56,000 nucleotides of DNA from Diphasiastrum complanatum (Eukaryota > Streptophyta > Lycopodiopsida > Lycopodiales > Lycopodiaceae), in assembly GCA_029204225.1 (NCBI GenBank), contig CM055113.1:33946329-34002328 (forward strand). The letters run 5' to 3'. This document shows, piece by piece, positions 24,801 through 36,800 of this stretch. Position 1 is the stretch's first letter; each line of letters begins with the position of its first letter. Under the pieces are notes generated by a model, which did not search any database, had not been told where the DNA came from, and was given only the letters and a program-made list of their open reading frames with translations. Position numbers and translations under genes: made by a program.

Positions 24801-27800
24801 ATCCTTTTCCTCCCAAACAACATCCACAGAATCCACCCAGCTCTCACCTGGACTTTCACAGAGTAGTTTTCTCAGCATTGTTTCCTGAATACTTGTTCTA
24901 ACAATCAACTGGCAAAATCTTAAGCCACATAATCTCTACTTCTTAAGCCAGCTGAGGATTGTGACGTGCAAGATGTCATGAAAAGGTAGCTCAAGGGGAG
25001 GAGAGATGTAAATCACAAGTTCTCAACGTTCAAAATTTCTTTGGAAGGGCCTAAAAGATTCCAGAATCTTGTCAGAATAACAAGATTACAAGGTTCATAT
25101 TCACTTTTTTCACATTGAAGAATTAAGACTGTTGGCAAGTTGTGGTTTAGTGACAGCTCTTCAGTGCTTCTTAAAGATTTCTTCAGGATTGATAAACAAA
25201 GCATCTCGTGCCTTACCAGAGCCTCATCCTACTTTGCAAAATCAACATAGCTGGGAACTTGACTAGGAATCTAAATAGTGACCTAGGTAGGTAAGTCTTC
25301 AAATCCGCCTTTTCAAAACGGAAAAATGTGTCTTAAACAGGTATCTGCCTTTTCAGAAGAAAGTTTCATTTTTAGGGCTTTATTTCTTTTTCTTTCTTGC
25401 TTTTTTTTTTCGGAGGGGGGGGGGGGGGGGGGGGGGTGTGTAACGATTGTGAGAAGACAAGTGTTTGAGGGGGTAATGCACCTTTGGAGACTGTACAGTG
25501 CAATGTCGACTGTAATCAACCGCCTCCTGTCTGAATGTTAGCAGAACCCTTATCAAATTATCAAAGTCTATTTTGTGTGATAATTTAAAAACTGGCAAAT
25601 TAACAATTAACATGTTGACAGTTGATTTCACAAGTCTCATTACATAAACTAGCATTTTCGAGATTTTGTTACCATAAACTTAAAACAAAAAGGCAGTTTT
25701 AACCTCTCTTCACTCCCCCCCTCTATTATCTGCTCTCTCCCAAGTTCTTATCTCCTCTCTCCTAAATTCTAACTTCTAACCTCTCCCTATTATCTATATT
25801 CAAGATTCACTCCTCTTCCTCTCCCTCTCCCTATTATCTATATTCAAGATTCACTCCTCTTCCTCTCCCTCTCCCCTATCTTCCCTGTATCTTTCTCTTC
25901 ACTCCCTCTCCTGCTCCGTGCCTTTCTCCCTCTTCCCCATCGTCAATGGCCACATAAGAACTTTCCAAAGATGTTGGTGGCGGCAACTAGGGCTCTTGGA
26001 AAAATCAAGAGTCATTTAGAATTCATTTCACCATTTCGAATGGGCCATTTTGAAACTGAGGTTTTGAACCGAGTTTTGATCCTCGAAATGGAAAATCGGG
26101 AAACTATTTTCACACGGGTCATGGTGGACCCTTCCCCCTTCCCTACCTGCCACAAAGTTACATCTTACATAGTTGGAGCTATGGTATGATGACTAGCTTC
26201 GACACTGATGGCATTACGAGTAATACTCATACTGTAAATTGCAAACCACTCTTGAGAAGAGCACTTGGCTTAATAGAGGACAAAAATCTCACCTCTGCAC
26301 TTATCAAGATGATTGGAAGCAGATTATCTTTCTTCCATCTGGAATTTACTTAGAGAACTGTCATTAGGTGACTTCCAGATCATGAACAACCATTCTAGTA
26401 GTTCAAACTGAATGATGCCGTGACATTATCACAAGAAATAAAACCTTTCCACATTTGCTGATTACGAGCTTTTGACTGAGATAGGTGGAAGAGCGAACCA
26501 AGTGACCTTTCAGAGTCCAGACTGATTACTCTCAAAAGTAGCAAATTTACCTTTTAAGGCTCCATGAACATGGTAACATACTCAGCTGTCTAAGATGGAG
26601 CATGTTCAAATTTGCCCAATTTGCATCATTTAGCAACAACAACATGAGACAGGCGTACTTCAACATTAGAACGTACCAAATACTGTATTCATAAAATATG
26701 GGAGATACTGCAATGATATGAAAGGAGCTAATGCATGGCGCAGCAGAAGATCTAAATATCCTTATATATAAATCTTTCAGCTACACTGTTTAAGCATCAG
26801 CTTCAAGTTTTATCCATGATAACATTAGCACTCATTCAAAATTCAAAATCAGCACTCATTCAAAACTCAAAATCAAGTGGAACTAAGTGATTCCTATGTA
26901 AAAACAAGTGTCAATCACATCAAGGTATCTATGAAGCATTAGCTCCTGGTTAAATAGATTGCATTTTCTAAATGAGTTTCATGAGAGTACAAAGTCGTAA
27001 AGATACATGCCTTTAACTGTCGTAGTCATAAGGTATGGAACCCCTCGATCCCTAATTGATGTCAACAACTCTAGAACATGTGTGTCTTCTCCGTCTAGAA
27101 AACACTCATCATATATGTCATACATAACATGTATACATGGACCACCTATCTCCATATTTGATGATACCCTTAAATGGCAAGAGTTCCTGTATAAGATGAA
27201 AAGACATAAAATGTTCAACTGTGCATCTGCAATTTCTGTGCACCTCAGTAAAAAAAAGAAAAAAGATGCACTTCCAGGTTCCAGATAAGAGATGGAGATG
27301 GACATTGCAAAGAAAACATCCACAAAAAACAAAAAAGAACACCAAAAAAATCCATTTCAACTTTCAACGTGCAGAAACAAGGTTGCAAGTATCACCAAAC
27401 CTGCAAAAGATGATGGGCTGCACAGATGGATCCCATTTACACAAAGTTCTCTTGTCATTGACAGTCTTCTTGAGACAACTAATGATAGCATCTGTTGTTA
27501 TTTTGAAGTGTCTGAGAGCATCCTGTACAATTAGAAGTCGAATTAGTTCCCCTTTTGAGAGGATCAAAGAAACAAGATACAGCATCTATCTATAAAAATG
27601 CCAGGGCTCATGAACCTCGGGCAAACACAGGCCTCCCATTCAGACCTGGGCCGCTCCTTAAGTGTCCTTTAAAGAATAGCCTTATTTTCTATCACTATCA
27701 ATCTCATACCAGGCTTGAAAGTGTCAGACAACTAACTCTTCTATTTCCGCTCTGAAAACTTTGATCATTTCTTACACAAATGGACAACGTCCTGAAAGTG

Positions 27801-30800
27801 ATCCATAGGAAAGACATATACCGAGCACAATAATTGTCCCTGACCATCTACATAAGCGGCTAGATAGTATTCTGCTTGAACTACTTTTCAAACCCCAAAA
27901 TCACAGGTCCAGACAATGCAACATGTAGATTAAACTGCTTTTAAAAACCCGGTGACTGAGCAACTCTACATTCCCTTGAAGGCTTATACAGAAAACCATT
28001 AAAGAAAAATTCGTCAGTTTCTCCATAGTGTGGAGTCTTTGGCTAACACTCATAATTCTACTATTAAGAAGTGTTACTTGTGAGAGCTTTGGTTCCTTTA
28101 CAACCTCCTGAGTATCATCCATGAATATGCATTTCCTTCCTATTTTGCCTTCTCAGAAACTATCCGTTCCAAACATTTTATGGCAAGAAACTGCTAAGCT
28201 CCAAAATAAAGGCTTTTGTTTCAAACACCGTAATGTTGGCACTGAGCATTCTCGGAAAACTATTCTTTATGCACTTTAAGATGCTTCTAATGGCAACATG
28301 GTTCTAGGTCCTTTTGATGATACTGATGATAATGCATACTTTCCAATTTGAAGTTGTGGCACCTCTAACAGATCTTATTTTGCAGGCTTCACTTTACTCA
28401 ATCAGTATATTCCATATTTTATGGCAGGTTAATACTCCCTCTTCATTGTTGTCCTGACAGTGAGGACACTAACTTTTGGAGGGATCGTGACAAGGACAGA
28501 TACTTTCGCCTTGGGCCCTGTGTCAATATTGTGTATTATTCCTTGGGGTTTGTAGGTTTGGGCTGCCCAGAGGATTCATTTCTTAGCAACATCTAATATT
28601 GACATTCATTTATTCACCAGTGAGTTGGTTATTACTCAACATCAAGTCCTAACTTGCAGACTCTAGCCCTAATTGAGATGTTTGACCCCAAAGGCCTCCT
28701 TGTGGTTGTCTGAGGAGTCAGAGTCAAGTCTTAGTGCATTTTTCATTAGATTAACATCGACCCAGCATAGAGCTCATTACAGCAGATTATTATAGCAGAA
28801 TATTGTTTTCTTACAAAGTTTCATCAGATTAACTTATACATTTGCAATCTTCTGTTATGTCAGTGTTTTGTGGATGTTACGATCATAAACATGACAATAG
28901 CAAGAAATAAGATCTTGGGAAAAGTGCCACTTAATAGAAAAGGAATTTGTCAGATATACTGAATTCTAATGCACATAATCATCAGCACCCTGATACATCA
29001 CCAATACAAAGGCTCAAATACTTAAGTAACTTAACAATCCACATTACAAGAACTTCTCAAGGACACAGCTGATTTGATTTTCATGCCTAGTGAGGCAAAC
29101 TGCTTTCTAGCTATCATATGCATGGCTACTTGATGCAAACTGAAGATCCGTCAGTCACTTGCAAACATCAAGATTTTCTGATTCTATATCATCAATCAAA
29201 TTCCTATCATTTTCCAACAGTGCATTGCAAGTTTCTAAACTACAAGTACCTCTTTGACCTGAATATGACACAACCAAGGTCACTTTTCCCTTTGATTCTC
29301 ATTCCACCGTCCAAATTCATAAATACATCATCAATACAAAGCCTAAATAGTAAACAATCCACATTAGAGTTTCTAAAGAGCACACAGTTCTTTTGATTTT
29401 CATGCCTAGGGAGGAAAACTGCTCTCTAGCTATCATATGCATGGATAATTGATGCAACATGATGAAGGTTTGTCAACCACTTGCAAATGTCAAGATCTTC
29501 TGATTCTACATCATTAATCGAATTCCTATAGTTTTTAACAATGCATTGAAAGTTTCTAAACTACAGGAATACCTCTTTGAGCTGAATATGACACAGCCAA
29601 GGTGACTTTCTCCTCAGATTTTCGTTCCACTCTCCAAATTTATGTTTCTCTAGGAACCTGCAGTAACAAAAGGTAAAAATTTCCCACAAGGATCATGAAG
29701 TCAACTCTTCCAACCAGAAACAAAGAAACAAGCATGGCATCACAACCAAGAAGTACTGACAGTTTTATGAAAGAATGCAACCATAACATATCCTTGACCG
29801 ATACTTCAACACCGGTCCAGCTAGGTCTTCACCATAGAACCCACGGTTCCAAGAACCGTGGGTCTTGGGAACCGTAGAGTGAACCATACCACAGTTCATG
29901 AACCGTGGTATGGTTCCTGTAATTAATTGATTAATTAATTTTTTGCCATTTTCCCCCCAAAACCCCTCCTAACGGATTTTTGGCCCTCATTTTTTGGCCT
30001 GTATATCATCTAGCAGTGGATCTGAATGTGTCAGTGTCTCATTACATTTATCGTAGGGGTGAATCTCCTATACAACAAGCTGTGAATGCTCTTGCTACTT
30101 ATTTTACAGTTTAGAATTCTCTATAATCAGTATGGTTTTTTACAGTTCAATGGGATTTTTGGCCTTTTTTTGGCTTTTTTTTGAGCTGTTTTTGGGGGTG
30201 GGTATTTAAAAAAATTAATTAATTAATCCACGGTTCACGACGTTTCTTGGAACCAAACTTTATGAACCGTACAGTACACTGTACGGTTCCAAGAACCGTG
30301 ATGAACCGTCCACGGTTCACTGGAACTATGGTCTTCACATGTCCAATTATTTCCAAGATTCTAGGCATACTTTAGGGAGAAAAGAAATTGAAAACCGAAT
30401 TAACTACCATGCTCATGTTGGAAATCAGATCAATTTTTAGATAAGCTTCAAATGTGATACTGTTATTAGTGTACAGTTAACTAGATTTACTTTTTCCTGT
30501 AGTAACCACACCTTGACCCGCAATTGACATATTTTTCGGGCACTTGTCCCACAGCTAGCTACTTGGACTAGCCGAGTAGCCACATTTATGCAAAAATTAG
30601 CTTGTACAAGAGTTTTTGACGGCTTTTGCTATGCTCAAGGGAATATCGTCAATAATTTTGGCCTATACTGGGCAGTGCTTTTGATTGTGCCAACTTTGAG
30701 AGACATGTTTATAGCTATGGTGATTGTTGTGTGATCTACTGCTGCACTAGTTCCTGTATTTTTTGGATTTGTTAAAATGGTATCAAAGCATAAGGCGCTA

Positions 30801-33800
30801 CAGGTATGCATGATTTGAAGAAGCTACTGATTAGCATTTTTTGAGAGATGATGGTTCTGGGACGAGACATATCTGAGGGCCAAACATTTACAAACCAACA
30901 GATGAGTATCACAGAGTTCTTTACACGCAGGCATAGATTTAGAGAGGATACGACAAACCAGAGGATGAGATAGATATTCCAATGAGACGAACATCATGCG
31001 AGACGTCAATGCATCACGTCAAGCCATGTTTCCAATTTGAGGCAAAGCAGGTGACAGATGCAGCAATGACCTCATGCTCAGCCTCATCATAGACACATAG
31101 CTCGACAGCAGAAGAGATAAGGCCACCAACATCCCATCGATCAATCCTTTTCAGGAGGGTTAAGAGATGATGACAAAAAGAGACAAAATTATTATCTAGT
31201 TATTGTACTTCATCAATGTTGAGAGAGCTCAATATCCATGATGATTTATTTAATGTTAGACCAGTTATCATTTCCTTAATGCTATATATGGAGACGTTTA
31301 TTATACTCGAACGGTCATGACACACTTGAGATGTACTTACTAGGTCTTTTGTACCTATGGGTCCAACAAGAAATTAATAAGGCGAGTTATTGGCAGGGTC
31401 CGACTATTAGGAGTTATTTCACCGGAGGTGGTCAGTACTATTGGTGTCAAACAGGGATGTCCACTCTCTCCTACACTTTTTGGTCTTTACATTGACGAGC
31501 TAGAGCATGTTATACTGAGTGATGTAGGGGAGGGTTGTACATTGGGCGACCTCATTATTGCTATTCTCCTTTATGCTGATGATGTGGTTTTGCTTTCACG
31601 GACGCGACAGAGGTCCAGGGCACATCTAATCACACCTTCACAGCATACCATCCACCATTTCTTTCATGCTGATGGGCATCGTGATATATGATTCCAGGCT
31701 ATTGGATCCTAACTGGGCCAGCTGTTTTTATGCATTGTATTTGCAGTTATTTAGTTTTATAGATGATTGAGCTTTAAGCTCCTATGTGCACACTTGACAT
31801 GTACCTTTTCTTAGTCCTATGTACCTTAGGGTATTCAAGGACATTAATAAAATCTTTCTTTCTTTCTTTCTTTCTCTCTCTCTCTCTCTCACATTCATAT
31901 GTGCATCATTGTACACAAGAATTTGGATATTGCAAACCTTATGACCTAACAACTGAATTTTATAACCAGTGTAAATAAAGAGTCATTCTTTATCATAAAC
32001 TTAAGGTATCAAGCTTGAAGAATTTACTCAATCACAACGCATTGGGTCAGCATTTCAAGCGTAATCTTCTTGAGATGATCTTGAACTTTCAGAACATTCC
32101 ACTCTCTCCAATGTGGACTTTTTTGTCCACCACATTGTTTGACTCTTAGAATGACGGTCCTATCAATATCCTTCAAAGACGAGCTGTACCTCGTCAATAA
32201 ACTATCCTGCAGCTCAAAACTTCAATATCAAGAATGGTCATTGTATTTTTCTCCCAAATTTCAGACTTGAAAAATTCCCTTGGGAAAATTCTGATCGTAG
32301 TAACTCACTAATACCTGTAAGATTTCCAAAGGGGAGCTCCTCCTTAAATCAGTCTGTTGAGGAGGATCCAGTAGCATTTGATATGCTGGCTGCACAATTG
32401 CTGTTGCGGCTAATACTCCAACTGCCTCACCTGCCATATTTGAGTCTCTCCATCTTATATGTGCATCCTCTTCCATTTTGTATCGTTGGATGAGGCCACA
32501 CTTGGTCTTCAGCAGCCGAAATCGACCACGTGCTTTAGATCCCCCATATTTGAATTGGATAAGTTGCTGATTATAATTATAGCGAACAGTTCCATCATAC
32601 GAACTGTGGATGTCACGTAAAAAAAGCATGAGATTTTTGAACAGTACTCCAGGTTGCCTGATGTCTATACCCTGCTTCACTGCTGCCTCACGTGAAGATA
32701 TTGAACTGAAGAAAAACTCGATTGGACTCAGTCCATCCAGATATGAGCTCTCTATTAATCCAGGGATTTTCATTTCTTTTGACTCGGATGCATGAAAAGG
32801 ATATGAAGTTGAAACTACTTGAGAAAGAGAAAGTGTTTCTTCTTGATTCAGACGTATGAATTGTTTACCTCTATGTAATTGAATACCTACACAACAAACT
32901 TGCTGCCGCAATTTGGCAGCTGAGCCCTTACTGCCTGCTTTCAAAATAGCAGACAATGAGTTATCCCGGCCCATAAGGTCCAGCAATCTCTTTTCAACTT
33001 TCAAGAAATACTCATGAAAACTTGCCACTACAAGATTCAAAAAGCCCTTTGTAGAAGTTGGCTCCACTTTCAAATTCAGCATGTTTATTAGCTTCCATTG
33101 TCCACTTATATGAAGTTTTGCTTCTTGCACTGCTTCCTTCACCATGGATGCTCGGACTTCTACATGATCACCTATACAAAAATCTAGAAGCCCCACACTG
33201 AAGCCTTGCATGAGAAGCCACTCTTGCGAAATTTTGGAGACCAGATTTAAATGCTTTAGAGCTCCAGAAGGACCCACATGTCTTGATATTGCACACACCA
33301 AACTATCTGGTTGATTTTTCAGCCATTGAGAGCCCTCATCACTTTTCAGGATCTCTCCATCTTTGATGAACACCCCAGTTGAGTCTGGACTTGAATAGTC
33401 AAGCCCTACAGGGAGAGTCACCGAGAAAACTTGTTTTCCAGTCCAGAAAGCTCCTTTCGGTGACTTCAGAATAGCAGGAAGAGAAATTTTATTTAAGAAA
33501 GATTCACACATTAGTATCTGACCAATTTGTGATCTCGTAAAGAAAGTATGACCTGTAGTCAAGAGGTAGGCACCAAGCAAGGCATCTTGTGTTACGCTTA
33601 TTATTGCCTGACCACCCTGGGAACAAGTGAACTGACTTTCTACAGCCATCAGCTCACGTGTTTCGAGCCTCGCTTCAATGGACTGTGGAATGTACAGATG
33701 AAGTGCATCGCCATCAAAATCCGCATTATATGGGGCACATAGAATAGGATTTATTGCAAATGTATTGTGAGTCTGCAATTTGACTCGAAGACATATTAAA

Positions 33801-36800
33801 GCATGTCTATCAAGAGTGGGTGGGCGATTGGCAAAAACTCTATCTCCATCACGGAGACGACGGTGAACAGAATCTCCAACTTCCAGAAGCCGCCGATGTT
33901 TTGCCATTGAGATATCAAACGCTCTTCCTCCCTGTTCAATAATCAAAGGGCCACAACTTGGGATCCCCACTGGCGCATTATCCAGATAGTGCTGTAGATT
34001 TTCCTTGTTACGAAGAGTTACCTTCTCAGGAATTGTTATGTTTTCAGCTAATTCCCATGGAATTGCAATTTCATCAATTTCGATGCATGGATCACCAGTT
34101 AAAATGTTTCGAGCAGAAAAATTAGAAGATTTTCCTAAAACAGTCCCCCGCAACTGATTAAGCCACTTAGAACTGTAAGTCTTGGAAGAGACAAAATAAG
34201 ACCGAATGACCATAGGTTCTGAATTGCCTGCCACCTGCAAGCAAGCAAACTGTTACAAAATACCATAATGCTTCCAGGAAATGCTTTCTTACACATTGAC
34301 TATAGTCAATTTTCAAAGACCAAAACATAGGGCTCCTTGATTGCGCACGTACCTTAGGGGCACCTTTGACTCTAAGATACTGTGAGAAGAGGTACTGAAG
34401 CTGCTCGAACTCAATTAAGATTGCCCGATAAGTGGGCTTCCCAGTCCTTGCACCCTTTATTGAGGCTATTTTCTTGAGCAGGCTTCGCAAGATTTGGGTC
34501 TCTGGATCCTATTATAAAGGTAAGACATATTCACACATATCAGGAGCAGGTATGGAATGCCACACGTAGTTTAATCTAACTACAAAGAATATGGGATTAT
34601 TATAAGTCCCTACTACGCAACAAGCCTAGTCAGCATTGATTCCTACATGATTTAAAATAGAACATCAAACAAAGCCAAAATTTTCATATATACAAGTATA
34701 CATCACCTTCTCATTTCAAATGATGCTATATAATAAAAATGACATACCGTCCCAACTTTTGATGCCGAAGAGGCATTATGAATCATATTCTCAGAAAGTC
34801 TAATACAATTTGGAGGAACGGGAATACATTCAAGTATAAATGCCTCAGGCCGAGCAACCATATTATCCATTCCCAGCCTGTTAATAGCTTCCTCTGAGAT
34901 TTTTCTCAGAATCTGTAGCGCCTGAACATAGCACACATCTTCAGGGTGATAAAAGTATTTGTCAGCATCAAATGAAACAGCAACAAAGCATTGCAATGCA
35001 TTCAGTACCAGCAAATTTAATGTCAAAAGAAGCAAAAAGCTACCTCAATCGGGAGCAAACTTCTAACTCCAGACTTCTCTTCAGCTGGAGACTTAAAATG
35101 ATCTCCCAGAAAACTCCAGTAATCTGGTGGGATTTCTTCTCCCTTCCGAGAGATTTCCATTTGAATACTCTGGATGCATTCATCATTCCTGATAAACTTT
35201 GAAACTAGTTTAAGCCGTACTCCAGGATACTTAAACTCTCCATCTTTAGATCTCTGATGTACATTCCACAAATGTCAGCTCAGTACATAGCTCACCTATA
35301 TCTCCTAGTTGCGTTACAAAGAGTGTTGAAAGAATCACTAATTGAAACTTCCACATTAACGTTGGGTATTATACTTTGTTCATTGGTCCATTTTCCAGGA
35401 ACCAGGTAAAATTTCCTAGAACTGACTTCAATTCTCATCTCACCATACAATACTTGCAGTCTGCAGCCTTTTGTTGAGCATGAGGCTGTGTTTTCCTACA
35501 GCTAGTCTCTGTTTGTTGTCCCTTGAATTGTTGCTCACGACCCCTCGTTTCACGGACCTGAAACCAAAAGTGTTGGAAGACTTACTACATGGAGTAGATT
35601 TCAAGATAGAGAAAATGCCCTTCGTCATGCACCATTTTTCAGTCAAATATCACAACCTGACCTTTGTAGATCCTAAGCAGCTAGATATTCTTAGGCTTGA
35701 TGGTCTGCCAGGTGCAGCAAATTGAGACCGCTCTGCTTGAACGGTATCTCCAGACAGTTTTAAGTCATCATCGTCATCAGACCCCAGGTCAATAACGGGA
35801 TGTTTTGTTGGGGTTAGATCACGAGATTGCTTCCCAGAACGTTTCTGTCTATGTCTTGTCTCAATCACAGCATCCCCATCATCCACATCCACTTCGTCAT
35901 CAGAAAGAACAACATAACCATTCATCTCAACACGTTCCTGTCAAGTATCATGCATTTAGATGCAAGCAATTATAATTTGAGAGAGCCACAATCATAATGC
36001 AGTTGCTATTAATAGAGCTTCCTTTCAAACAGTTTTTGGTTGGCAACATTATGGTTAAAAGGCACTAGCAATTAAAGCGCATGTAAGTACCTTTTTTACT
36101 CTTGAAATAACTCCTCTGGTGCTAGATTGTAAGATCCTGGAACTTGGTTCAATTAAGGATGTTGCAAAGAGAACCACATCAGCACTCCCTGAGTTTCTCC
36201 CAACCACATCAGCAATCTCTGAGCTTTTCCCAGGTTCTTCTGGACCTTCTTCACGAGACACTTTCTTCTTCCTTATCGGAGGTTTGCTTGGTTCATTGCT
36301 TCTATCGTCCGGGATGACATTTTTCACGTCATCAAAAAAATTTCCAGCTTTTTGTTCATCTTGTACATTTTTATCTTTTGATTTAAGCTTCTGCAAAATT
36401 GTACAAATGCAAACACTTGTGACAAGAACTTCATAGAAGCATATGACTCAATCTAAGCAGATGTCAGAAAGAATCTCTTCTCACAAGCTTTAGGGTTGGG
36501 CAAAGACAGCTTGAATTGCAGAATGTGTGCACTCTTCTTCAAACAGTGGAGCCTGCAGATTGGCAAATTGATCAGAGAGCGAGTAGGAATGATGACAAAA
36601 AGAGAGACGAGATTGAGAATCCATGAAGAATTTCTGTTGTAACCTCGTGAGAGGGCAACAAAAGAAAGTTTGAACAGAAGTAGCAAAATCATAAGATCAA
36701 AAATAGGATCTGAGGCTAGAAAAAAGAAAAGAATTCCTCTTCAAACACAAGGCTGATGACTGAGAATAAGGAAGACCTCAAAAATGAAGATTAAGGCTTA

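Noticed and set aside
27221-27595. Plus-strand frames over exons 13-14
   Set aside because: Antisense shadows of the NRPE1-like exons.
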